Assembly: GCF_019880555.1 (NCBI RefSeq)
Contig: NZ_JAINVU010000001.1
Span: 310,001-374,000 of the forward strand
Reading direction: 5' to 3'
From: Hephaestia mangrovi
Lineage (GTDB): Bacteria > Pseudomonadota > Alphaproteobacteria > Sphingomonadales > Sphingomonadaceae
Length of the DNA stretch: 64,000 nucleotides
The notes beneath the pieces were generated by a model that worked only from the letters and a program-made list of their open reading frames with translations, had not been told where the DNA came from and did not search any database. Made by a program: the position numbers and the translations under genes. Shown one piece after another: positions 44,366 through 52,583 of this stretch. The first letter of the stretch is position 1. Each line of letters opens with the position of its first letter.

Positions 44366-46165
44366 TTACGCCGCATCTTTTGTCTCGCGCGGAGCTTCTT
44401 GGAAGGTCTGAAAGTCTATTTTAACCGATGTTGATAATATCTCGACCAACGCTTTCATCTCAGGCGGAATTTCGGAACTCCGCATCTCTTTGCATAACCC
44501 TTGCGCGGTAATTGAAACACCAAATCTCTTATGCGTTTTGTCGGATATACGACCTATGAAAGCCTTGCCGGACGCCAAATCTTTAATTTCAAATCCAGAA
44601 TCGATCTTCCGGTTAACGATCTCCTCTGCTCTCCGGTAAGCCGTCTTCGGTTCTATACGTTTAGCAGAAGCCTTTTGGACAACGTCGCTGTATGATAATA
44701 TCACGTCAGTCTTTAGATCGCGCTCGATTTCAGATATTATATCTATAATCTGATCATCAGATACGTCGTCATTATCATTTTGTCTATTTATATAACGAGT
44801 TATTATTTTCGGCTGAATAAAATAGTTTTCTATTTCTTTCTTTTTCCATATTTTTAGAAGCAAATTGGCAGATATAGCTTTATTTAGATATTCATCACGC
44901 TGCTCTGATAGCATGAAGTCGCTGTCTAAAAGAAGGGCGGTTTGAACACTTCCCCCAGAGGCTTCGTCCAAAGCCTTTGCAACTCCTATGGCGTGTTGCC
45001 AGTTTCCTTTTCCTTTGATCTCCTGAATGGCGATTGCAGCAAAATTGTCGAATACACGGCTGCCAAGTTTGTAGGCGACGTCTGTTAGAAATGACTTGTC
45101 GTCGCCTTCGACGAAGAGAAGTAATCCTCTCTGCGCCAGTTTAGATAACTGTATACTATGTATACTCCCCATGTTTTCGAGTGACCGCTGAATCTCCTCG
45201 GCGTTCCGCGCGGGTCTTGATGTTTTTTCCTGCTTTTTAATTACAATTACGCTTTCAAATGGAACATCACCTATTATTTCGGACGAATGTGTTGCTATAA
45301 TCGCTTGCTTAAAGTTTAGATTTTCGATTACCTTGATAAGCTTTCTCTGCAGATCAGCATGCAAATAGACGTCTGGCTCGTCTAGGACGACTGTAGCGTC
45401 CTTGTTAACTCGCGATAAGAACCAAATAGTCTGCATCCAAGCTTGCAAGCCATGTCCGTGCCACGAAATTTCTGCGGGAAAGCGGTGTTCTCGTACTAAT
45501 AATGAGAACTCATTTTGGTCTATCCCGTGGTCATTCTCAAAGTGTTCTATTTTTAACCCATGCCAAGTTTCTTCGAGTAGGGATTTAAATATCCTATATG
45601 CAGAGGGCATTTCCCAAAGCTGATTACGAAAATGACGGTAGGCTAAATAGCCATCCATGTATCGACGCAGCCGTTCCTTCGAAATAACTTTTTCGTGAGG
45701 AAGTAGAGACCCTATCGGCGGCATTACTTTGATATTGCCGAAAGAACGCTTTCCTAATTCCGACCTAGAATGAATAATCTTCCTCGATCCAACTCTGAGC
45801 TGGCAGAATACCTGGTCTGTCTCTTTCCCGATAAATATGTGAAGTTCACTATTGTTGGAGAGTTTAGCTACCAGAATAGCTGGAGAGTCGGAATCATAAC
45901 CGTGCTGAACATTGGCAAAATCGAAGTCGATCGTTTCCAGCGAAGGTTTGAATCCAGCGCCTTGGCAATGTTGATCAAGCCACGGCGGACAGGGCGAAAA
46001 TCCGGTGGTGAGCGCCCGCATCTGGCAAACGGATATGACTCGCAGAGCTTCTATCGTAGTGGTTTTTCCAGCATTATTCTGGCCGATAAGGATCGTTTCG
46101 CCACCGAACTCGATGCGGTGATCGGCAAATCCACGAAAATTTTGGAGTAAGAGGGCTCTAAGCAA
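44366..46165 (-). CDS. OLD-family ATPase/TOPRIM nuclease, likely anti-phage defence, AT-rich
   Basis: 599 residues. An ABC-type ATPase half: Walker A GQNNAGKT (28-35), a signature-like SWHGHGLQAW (234-243), Walker B VVLDEPDVYLH (259-269) and ATHSSE (291-296). A TOPRIM half follows with FVEGDDKSFL (E353) and LLLDSDF (D414, D416), as in OLD/GajA nucleases. The start TTG 46165 is 3 nt after the nrdB stop, with GGAGTGAG at the end of nrdB as ribosome site. The DNA is far richer in A+T than any neighbour (ATA, AGA, TTA codons), a sign of transfer. No GajB helicase or other partner gene is adjacent. Defence role is inferred. Confidence 0.85.
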   Translation of the reverse strand: MLRALLLQNFRGFADHRIEFGGETILIGQNNAGKTTTIEALRVISVCQMRALTTGFSPCPPWLDQHCQGAGFKPSLETIDFDFANVQHGYDSDSPAILVAKLSNNSELHIFIGKETDQVFCQLRVGSRKIIHSRSELGKRSFGNIKVMPPIGSLLPHEKVISKERLRRYMDGYLAYRHFRNQLWEMPSAYRIFKSLLEETWHGLKIEHFENDHGIDQNEFSLLVREHRFPAEISWHGHGLQAWMQTIWFLSRVNKDATVVLDEPDVYLHADLQRKLIKVIENLNFKQAIIATHSSEIIGDVPFESVIVIKKQEKTSRPARNAEEIQRSLENMGSIHSIQLSKLAQRGLLLFVEGDDKSFLTDVAYKLGSRVFDNFAAIAIQEIKGKGNWQHAIGVAKALDEASGGSVQTALLLDSDFMLSEQRDEYLNKAISANLLLKIWKKKEIENYFIQPKIITRYINRQNDNDDVSDDQIIDIISEIERDLKTDVILSYSDVVQKASAKRIEPKTAYRRAEEIVNRKIDSGFEIKDLASGKAFIGRISDKTHKRFGVSITAQGLCKEMRSSEIPPEMKALVEILSTSVKIDFQTFQEAPRETKDAA

Positions 46166-46168
46166 ATC

Positions 46169-47227
46169 TCACTCCGCCGCAATCCCTGCCTTCGAGAACA
46201 TATCCCCGTCGCCATCCTCTTCCTCGTTGGCGGCAGCACCCGCGCCCTTCGCCTTCTGGCGCTTGTCGAAGCTGTCCCACACCTCGTTCCAGTTGCCGCG
46301 GGTCGCGGCCTTCGAATATTCCGTCGCGCGCTGTTCGAAGAAGTTGGCGTGCTCGACGCCGTTGAGCAGCGGCGCGAGCCAGGGCAGCGGGTGCTCGTCG
46401 ATCATGAACATCGGCTTGAGGCCGAGCTGGCCCAGCCGCCAGTCGGCGATGTAGCGGATATACTTCTTGATCTCCTTGGGCGTCATGCCGGGGACGGGGC
46501 CCATCTCGAAGGCGAGATCGATGAACGCGTCCTCCAGCCGGACGGTCGTCTGGCACTGATCGAGGATGTCGTCCTTGACCGACTTGGTCAGGCAGTCGCG
46601 CTCCTTGGTGAAAGCGTGGAACAGGCGGATGATGCCCTCGCAGTGCAGGCTCTCGTCGCGGACCGACCAGCTGACGATCTGGCCCATGCCCTTCATCTTG
46701 TTGAAGCGCGGGAAGTTCATCAGCATCGCGAAGCTGGCGAAGAGCTGCAGGCCCTCGGTGAAGCCGCCGAACATCGCGAGCGTCTTGGCGATGTCCTCAT
46801 CGGTGTCGACGCCGAACTTCTGCAGGTAATCGTGCTTGTCCTTCATCTCGGCATATTCGAGGAAGGCGCCGTATTCGCTCTCGGGCATGCCGATCGTATC
46901 GAGCAGGTGGCTGTAGGCGGCGATGTGCACCGTCTCCATGTTGGAGAAGGCGGCGAGCATCATCTTGATCTCGGTCGGCTTGAACACGCGGCCGTATTTC
47001 TCGTGGTAGCAATCCTGCACCTCGACATCGGCCTGGGTGAAGAAACGGAAGATCTGCGTCAGCAGGTTGCGCTCGTGCGGGGTGAGCTTCTGCGCCCAGT
47101 CGCGGCAATCCTCGCCCAGCGGCACTTCCTCGGGCATCCAGTGGATCTGCTGCTGGCGCTTCCAGAAATCATAGGCCCAGGGATATTCGAACGGCTTGTA
47201 GGTCTTGCGGGCTTCGGTGAGGGACAT
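46169..47227 (-). CDS. nrdB: Ribonucleoside-diphosphate reductase beta subunit (class Ia)
   Basis: 352 residues. Houses the diiron-tyrosyl radical for ribonucleotide reduction. Iron ligand patterns are QADVEVQDCYHEKYG, SNMETVHIAAYSHLL and VRDESLHCEG. The C-terminal tail GDGDMFSKAGIAAE should bind the alpha subunit. It is the fourth gene of a run beginning with a lipoprotein at 48013 and is followed directly by the AT-rich nuclease gene. nrdA is on the same strand 3.4 kb upstream, with other genes between. Confidence 0.96.
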   Translation of the reverse strand: MSLTEARKTYKPFEYPWAYDFWKRQQQIHWMPEEVPLGEDCRDWAQKLTPHERNLLTQIFRFFTQADVEVQDCYHEKYGRVFKPTEIKMMLAAFSNMETVHIAAYSHLLDTIGMPESEYGAFLEYAEMKDKHDYLQKFGVDTDEDIAKTLAMFGGFTEGLQLFASFAMLMNFPRFNKMKGMGQIVSWSVRDESLHCEGIIRLFHAFTKERDCLTKSVKDDILDQCQTTVRLEDAFIDLAFEMGPVPGMTPKEIKKYIRYIADWRLGQLGLKPMFMIDEHPLPWLAPLLNGVEHANFFEQRATEYSKAATRGNWNEVWDSFDKRQKAKGAGAAANEEEDGDGDMFSKAGIAAE

Positions 47228-47238
47228 GGGGTTGGTCC

Positions 47239-47505
47239 TTACGATTTGATATCAAGATAGAGGTTGAGGGCGGAAAAAGCAGCCAGCGCTATGCCGAGCG
47301 CGCGGACGAGCCATATTCGGGATGGCGGTTTGTAGGTCTGCAGCGATCGCAGTTCGTCGAAATAGGCATCGGAGCCGCGCGCGAGGCGATCGGCCAATTT
47401 GCGCGCGTGCCGTTGCTGGGAACGCGCGATCCAGTGGCGGGTGCCGAACGCCATGAACAGGCCGGCGCCGATCAGGATGAGCCAGGAGAGCGCATCGACG
47501 GTCAT
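47239..47505 (-). CDS. Small membrane protein (two hydrophobic segments)
   Basis: 88 residues from ATG 47505. A hydrophobic segment ALSWLILIGAGLFMAFG at about 5-21 and a second near the end (LVRALGIALAAFSALNLYL, about 67-85) flank a charged middle. No family known to me. The start overlaps the preceding gene's stop by 4 nt, and the stop lies 11 bp before nrdB, so it should be cotranscribed with nrdB. Confidence 0.62.
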   Translation of the reverse strand: MTVDALSWLILIGAGLFMAFGTRHWIARSQQRHARKLADRLARGSDAYFDELRSLQTYKPPSRIWLVRALGIALAAFSALNLYLDIKS

Positions 47506-47699
47506 TGTCCTGTCGCCCACCAGGCGGTCGCGAAGCCGCCGACGAACAGGGCCGCGCCGAACAGCATCGCGCCAAGGATGCGGCGGCGGTAGATCGCGGG
47601 CTCGTCGGCGCCAGGCGGCACGCGAAACACCAATGTAAGGCCGATCGCGGCGGCCGCCAGGGCGGGCACGTCGAACAGGGCGAGCGTGGTGGTCTTCAT
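47502..47699 (-). CDS. Small membrane protein
   Basis: 65 residues from ATG 47699. Two hydrophobic segments (FDVPALAAAAIGLTLVF and ILGAMLFGAALFVGGFATAWW) are joined by a short charged loop (PPGADEPAIYRRR). It overlaps the genes on both sides, by one base upstream and four downstream, as in an operon. Family not recognised. Confidence 0.6.
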   Translation of the reverse strand: MKTTTLALFDVPALAAAAIGLTLVFRVPPGADEPAIYRRRILGAMLFGAALFVGGFATAWWATGQ

Positions 47700-48013
47700 C
47701 ACCGGCGATCCCGGTAGACGGTCTTGGTGACGACCTTGGTGCCGCCGCGATGCGCGCCGACGCCGAACACCATGATGCCGAGGAAATAGCCGAAATCGTA
47801 CCAGCCGCCATTGTTGGGCACCGCGTAGATCGCGACGTCGGGCATGAACAGGCTGAGCAGCCAGGCGACCGGGAAGATGAAGCCGTGCCACAGGCCGAGC
47901 AGGAAGCCCGGCGTGTCGGGGGTGTGGGCGACGGCGCTCGATACCTGATGCGCGCAGGCGGCGAGCGCGGTCAGCGGGGACAGCGCAACCAAGCGGCGGG
48001 CAAGTCGTTTCAT
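47699..48013 (-). CDS. Small membrane lipoprotein
   Basis: 104 residues from ATG 48013. N-terminus MKRLARRLVALSPLTALAAC with a lipobox (LAAC, Cys20). Two hydrophobic stretches (GFLLGLWHGFIFPVAWLLSL and YFLGIMVFGVGAH) and a basic tail (KVVTKTVYRDRR) follow. The pattern resembles small lipoproteins found in many proteobacteria. It heads the run of three small genes plus nrdB. The start codon is 28 bp from the divergent DUF2171-like gene. Confidence 0.66.
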   Translation of the reverse strand: MKRLARRLVALSPLTALAACAHQVSSAVAHTPDTPGFLLGLWHGFIFPVAWLLSLFMPDVAIYAVPNNGGWYDFGYFLGIMVFGVGAHRGGTKVVTKTVYRDRR

Positions 48014-48040
48014 CTGCGAACCCAACCAAGGAGGACCAGC

Positions 48041-48292
48041 ATGGCCGATACGAGCAACATCAAGGAACATATGAAGGTGATCGGCGCCGACGGCGTGCAT
48101 CTCGGCACCGTCGACCATATGGACGGCGACCGCATCAAGCTGACCAAGGCCGACAGCCCGCAGGGGCCGGGCGGCGAGGGCGCGAAACATCACTGGATCC
48201 CGGCCGGGCTGGTCGCCGAGGTGGAGGGCGACACGGTGCGGTTGTCGGCCACCGCGCAGAACGCGCAGGACATGTTCGAAGAGGCCGAATAG
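48041..48292 (+). CDS. DUF2171-like small protein
   Basis: 83 residues with an ideal AAGGAGG ribosome site. IKEHMKVIGADGVHLGTVDHMDGDRIKLTKAD is the PRC-barrel-like pattern of DUF2171 proteins, followed by HHWIPAGLVAEVEGD and an acidic tail. Function unknown; such genes often respond to stress. It is divergent from the lipoprotein gene and converges with the M28 peptidase gene, ending 37 bp from it. Confidence 0.78.
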   Translation: MADTSNIKEHMKVIGADGVHLGTVDHMDGDRIKLTKADSPQGPGGEGAKHHWIPAGLVAEVEGDTVRLSATAQNAQDMFEEAE

Positions 48293-48329
48293 GCCCGCTC
48301 GACGCGGATCAGGGCCGGGGGCGCGCACG

Positions 48330-50582
48330 TCAGCCGCCCTTGGCCAGCGCGACCGCGGCATCGAGGCGATCGGCATAAGCGTTGAGCACGGCGGCGGTCT
48401 TGGCGACATAGGCGCGCGCGTCGTCGAAGCGGCGCTGCTCGATCGCCTCGCGCACGCCGGGCAGCGTCTTGGCGCCATAGCCGGTCAGCGTGCCCGGCGC
48501 GTAGATCATGTTCCGGTACCACGGCCGGCCGGGCAGGCCGTCGGGATCGAGCAGCAGTTGATCGATGCCGGCGAGATCGGCGTTGATCTTCGCCTGCACC
48601 GCCGGGGGCAGCGCGTCTTCATCGGACAGCATCGCATCGGCGGCGGCGGCCGAGCGCGTCAGGCGATCCGACGCATCCTCGAGCGCGAGCGTGTCGATCA
48701 GCGGGGTGACCGGCTTGACCTCGGGCGCGGTGGTGGGGTCGCTCGGGTCCGAGGTGAGCTTGAAATCGCCGTCGGCGGCAAGCTGCTTGAGGGTGCGATC
48801 CTTGGCGCGCTGATCGGTGGCGAGCGTGTTCACCTCGTCGACATAGCGCGCGATGGTGGTGGCGAAATCCGAATAGCGCGCGGGCACGCGATCGGCATCG
48901 GCGGCGCGCATCACCAGCCGGCCGACCACCTTCGACAAGGCAGCGCCGTAGACCAGCCCCGGATCATCGAAATGGGTGACGTGGTAATAGCTGTCATAGA
49001 CCGAGTGATACGAGCCGCCGGCATAATCCTGGCCGCCGAAGCCGAGGTTGATCGAAGCGATGCCGAGATGCTGGAGGAACGCCGAATAGTCCGATCCCGA
49101 GCCGAGCGGGCCGACCAGGAGGTCGCCGCCGCCCTTCGCCGCCGCGGCGAGCGCGGGGGTGACGCTGCCCGGATCCTCATAATGCGCGGTCAGGACGCGG
49201 GCACGGTTGCGCTCGAACACCGAGACGCCGGTCTGCGGATCGGTGACGTCGCGCGCGGCATTCTCGATGAAATGCTGGAGGTCGTGGCTCGCCTCGGCGA
49301 AGAGATAGCCGCGGCCGTTGTTATCGGTGTTGATGTAGACGACGGCCTTCTGCTTGAGCTCGTCGGCATGTTCCTCGGCCCATTCTGTCGAGCCGAGCAG
49401 GCCGGGCTCCTCGCCGTCCCAACTGGCGTAGACGATCGTCCGCTTCGGCCGCCAGCCCTGCCTGGCGAGCGCCCCCAGCGCCTTGGCCTCGTCCATCAGC
49501 GCGACCTGGCCGGTCAGCGGATCGGCCGCGCCGAACACCCAGCCGTCATGATGATTGCCGCGGATCACCCATTGATCGGGGAAGGTCGAGCCCTTCATCA
49601 TCGCGATGACGTCGTAGACGGGCTTGAGCGACCAATCGGACTTGACCGCGAGATGCACCGTCACCGCGCCGGTGCCGCCCCAGTGATAGGCCATGCCGAG
49701 CGCGCCGCGCTGCTTGCCGGTGACTACCGGCCCCTTCAGCGCGGCGATGATCTTCGCGGCATCGGCATAGGAAATCGGCAGCGCGGGAATCTTGAGGATC
49801 ACTTTCGACTGCGCGCGCGTCAGCCGTTTGGCGTCGGCGGTGGCGCCGATGCCGGGGGTCAGCGGATCGCCGGGATAGGTCGTCATATCCTCGACCGAGC
49901 CGCGCTGGACGCCGTCGGCCGGCCGGGCGCCGCCGGCGGGATAGGAATCGCCGGTGGCATAGCCGTCATCGGCCGGATCGGAATAGATCAGGCAGCCCGC
50001 GGCGCCATGCTCCTGCGCCAGCTTGGGCTTGAGGCCGCGCCAGCCGCCGCCGTAGCGCGCCAGCACGATCTTGCCCTTGACGCTGATGCCGCGGCGAGCG
50101 AGCGCGTCATAATCCTCCGGCATGCCGTAATTGACGTAGACCACCGGCGCGGTGACGTCGCCATCGCCCTGATAGGCGACATAAGGCGGGATCGCGCCCG
50201 CGGTGTTGCCCGAGGTGGTGTCGCCGGGCACCGCCGGCTCCTGCCCGCCGAGCGTGACGCGATCGGGCGCGATCATCTCGACCGTGGTCGAAATAGGCGT
50301 CGGGTAGAGGACGTTGAACGTCTCGATATGCGCATCCCAGCCCCATTGCCGGAACAGGCGGAGCTGCATCTCGGCATTGGCCTTGTCATGCGGCGAGCCG
50401 ACCTGGTTGGGGGCCGACGACATATCCTTGAGCCAGGCCATCTGGTCGGCCGAGCTGATCATGCCATCGAACGCCGCCTCGCGCGCCTGCTCTCCATCGG
50501 CGGCCGCGGCGGCATTGGCGGGGATCGTCGCGGCGATCAGGGCGATCGCCGCGCTGCCGGCCAGAATACGTGCCACCATCAT
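48330..50582 (-). CDS. Exported M28 family metallopeptidase (glutamate carboxypeptidase II-like)
   Basis: 750 residues from ATG 50582 with GGGGAGAAG upstream. A signal peptide (AGSAAIALIAATIPANAAAA) is followed by a protease-associated insert (GKIVLARYGGGWRGLK, CLIYSDP). Zinc residues are in RGNHHDGWVFGAADP, WDGEEPGLLGS, YINTDNNGRG and GSYHSVYDSYYH. The C-terminal third is a transferrin-receptor-like dimerisation domain. It would trim peptides in the periplasm or outside. It lies 81 bp behind nrdA on the same strand. Confidence 0.9.
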   Translation of the reverse strand: MMVARILAGSAAIALIAATIPANAAAAADGEQAREAAFDGMISSADQMAWLKDMSSAPNQVGSPHDKANAEMQLRLFRQWGWDAHIETFNVLYPTPISTTVEMIAPDRVTLGGQEPAVPGDTTSGNTAGAIPPYVAYQGDGDVTAPVVYVNYGMPEDYDALARRGISVKGKIVLARYGGGWRGLKPKLAQEHGAAGCLIYSDPADDGYATGDSYPAGGARPADGVQRGSVEDMTTYPGDPLTPGIGATADAKRLTRAQSKVILKIPALPISYADAAKIIAALKGPVVTGKQRGALGMAYHWGGTGAVTVHLAVKSDWSLKPVYDVIAMMKGSTFPDQWVIRGNHHDGWVFGAADPLTGQVALMDEAKALGALARQGWRPKRTIVYASWDGEEPGLLGSTEWAEEHADELKQKAVVYINTDNNGRGYLFAEASHDLQHFIENAARDVTDPQTGVSVFERNRARVLTAHYEDPGSVTPALAAAAKGGGDLLVGPLGSGSDYSAFLQHLGIASINLGFGGQDYAGGSYHSVYDSYYHVTHFDDPGLVYGAALSKVVGRLVMRAADADRVPARYSDFATTIARYVDEVNTLATDQRAKDRTLKQLAADGDFKLTSDPSDPTTAPEVKPVTPLIDTLALEDASDRLTRSAAAADAMLSDEDALPPAVQAKINADLAGIDQLLLDPDGLPGRPWYRNMIYAPGTLTGYGAKTLPGVREAIEQRRFDDARAYVAKTAAVLNAYADRLDAAVALAKGG

Positions 50583-50663
50583 TGTCTTCTCCCCTGTTGG
50601 TGCGCTCCGAGGCCCGCTCGCCACGACAGGGTAGCGGCCCCCGCCGCGCCGATCCGGTGCCGG

Positions 50664-52583
50664 TTACTGGCAGGCCAGGCACTCGTCATAATCGGTCGAC
50701 GGCAGCTCGTACTTGGCCAGTTCCGACGTGTTGTCGGCTTCCACGCCGCCCGCGAAGCCGGCGCGCTGGATCGATTTCGAGCGCAGGTAATAAAGCGATT
50801 TGATGCCGAGCTCCCAGGCGCGGAAATGGAGCATCAGCAAATCCCATTTCTCGACATCGGCCGGGATGAACAGATTGAGGCTCTGCGCCTGATCGATGAA
50901 CGGCGCGCGATCGCCGGCGAGTTCGAGCAGCCAGCGCTGATCGATCTCGAAGCTGGTCTTGAAGCTGTCCTTCTCCTCCTGACTGAGGAAATCGAGATGC
51001 TGGACCGAGCCGCCCTTTTCGAGGATCGAATTCCACACCGCGTCCGAATTCTTCGATTTCTCGATCAGGATCTTCTCGAGATAGCGGTTCTTGACCACCG
51101 TCGAGCCCGACAAGGTCTTGTGGGTATAGATATTGGCCGGGATCGGCTCGATGCACGCCGAGGTGCCGCCGCAGATGATCGAGATCGACGCGGTCGGCGC
51201 GATCGCCATCTTGCACGAAAAGCGCTCCATCACGCCCTGATCGGCGGCGTCGGGGCAGGGGCCGCGCTCGGTGGCGAGGTGCATCGACGCTTCGTCAACT
51301 TGCGCGCGGATGTGCTTGAAGATGCGCATGTTCCAGCTTTTGGCCATGGCGCCTTCGAACGGCAGGCCGCGGGCTTGCAGGAACGAGTGGAAGCCCATCA
51401 CGCCGAGGCCCACCGAGCGTTCGCGCATCGCCGAATAAGCCGCGCGCGCCATGCCGGGTTCGGCGCGGTCGATATAATCCTGCAGCACGTTGTCGAGGAA
51501 GCGCATGACGTCCTCGATGAAGCCCTTCTCGTCCTTCCACTGATCCCAGGTCTCGAGGTTGAGCGACGAGAGGCAGCAGACCGCGGTGCGATCGTTGCCG
51601 AGGTGATCCTTGCCGGTCGGCAGCGTGATTTCCGAGCACAGGTTCGAGGTCGAGACCTTGAGGCCGACGTCGCGGTGATGCTTGGGCATCGCCTTGTTCA
51701 CATGATCGGCGAAAATGATGTAAGGCTCGCCGGTTGCAAGGCGGGTCTCGACCAGTTTCTGAAACAACGCGCGGGCATCGACGGTGCCGCGGATCGAACC
51801 GTCCTTGGGGCTCTTCAGCTCCCATTCGGCGCCGTCGCGGACAGCTTCCATGAAGGCATCGGGAATGAGGACGCCGTGGTGGAGGTTGAGAGCCTTTCTG
51901 TTGAAATCGCCGGAAGGCTTTCTGATTTCGAGGAATTCCTCGATTTCCGGGTGCGAGATATCGAGATAGCAGGCCGCCGAGCCGCGCCGCAGCGACCCCT
52001 GGCTGATCGCCAGCGTGAGCGAATCCATCACGCGGACGAACGGGATGATGCCGCTGGTCTTGCCGTTGAGGCCGACCGGCTCGCCGATGCCGCGGACATT
52101 GCCCCAATAAGTGCCGATGCCGCCGCCGCGCGAGGCGAGCCAGACATTCTCGTTCCAGGTGTCGACGATGCCGTCGAGGCTGTCGGGCACCGAGTTGAGG
52201 AAGCACGAGATCGGCAGGCCGCGCCCGGTGCCGCCGTTCGACAGCACGGGAGTCGCGGGCATGAACCACAGCCGCGAGATATAATCGTAGAGCCGCTGCG
52301 CGTGCGCCTGATCGTCGGCGTAGGCCGACGCGACGCGGACGAACAGATCCTGGAACGATTCGCCCGGCAGCAGGTAGCGATCCTTGAGCGTTTCCTTGCC
52401 GAAATCGGTCAGCAGGTCATCGCGGCCGTGATCGACATCGAGCGGGTAGGGCGCGGGCGTCTCGCGCTTGGGCTGATCGCTCGCCGCTGCTTTCGCAACG
52501 GTGGCGACGGCCTCGGCAGCAGCGGCCTCGATCGCATCGGTAGCCATGTCGTTCGGGCTCTCCTGTGAGTCTCTGAAATCCAT
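50664..52583 (-). CDS. nrdA: Ribonucleoside-diphosphate reductase alpha subunit, short form without ATP-cone
   Basis: 639 residues. Catalytic subunit making dNDPs from NDPs. LSNGGTGRGLPISCFLN has the first redox Cys. STSNLCSEI carries the Asn-Cys-Glu active site, TASISIICGGTSACIEPI is typical, and the C-terminal DYDECLACQ gives the thioredoxin-reducible Cys pair. It is over 100 residues shorter than E. coli NrdA: the N-terminal ATP-cone that senses dATP is not seen. ATG 52583 has GGGAGG upstream. A NrdR-box-like palindrome lies 200 bp upstream. Confidence 0.95.
   Translation of the reverse strand: MDFRDSQESPNDMATDAIEAAAAEAVATVAKAAASDQPKRETPAPYPLDVDHGRDDLLTDFGKETLKDRYLLPGESFQDLFVRVASAYADDQAHAQRLYDYISRLWFMPATPVLSNGGTGRGLPISCFLNSVPDSLDGIVDTWNENVWLASRGGGIGTYWGNVRGIGEPVGLNGKTSGIIPFVRVMDSLTLAISQGSLRRGSAACYLDISHPEIEEFLEIRKPSGDFNRKALNLHHGVLIPDAFMEAVRDGAEWELKSPKDGSIRGTVDARALFQKLVETRLATGEPYIIFADHVNKAMPKHHRDVGLKVSTSNLCSEITLPTGKDHLGNDRTAVCCLSSLNLETWDQWKDEKGFIEDVMRFLDNVLQDYIDRAEPGMARAAYSAMRERSVGLGVMGFHSFLQARGLPFEGAMAKSWNMRIFKHIRAQVDEASMHLATERGPCPDAADQGVMERFSCKMAIAPTASISIICGGTSACIEPIPANIYTHKTLSGSTVVKNRYLEKILIEKSKNSDAVWNSILEKGGSVQHLDFLSQEEKDSFKTSFEIDQRWLLELAGDRAPFIDQAQSLNLFIPADVEKWDLLMLHFRAWELGIKSLYYLRSKSIQRAGFAGGVEADNTSELAKYELPSTDYDECLACQ

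Noticed and set aside
44366..46165. Gabija system (GajAB)
   Set aside because: The ATPase-TOPRIM protein is GajA-like in plan, but no UvrD-like GajB helicase gene is beside it, so only the broader OLD-family call is kept.
48558..52568. A 1336-codon open frame on the plus strand across the M28 peptidase and nrdA genes
   Set aside because: It lies wholly opposite two clear enzymes with motifs; long antisense frames are usual in GC-rich coding DNA, and its Arg/Gly/Asp-rich product has no recognisable domain.
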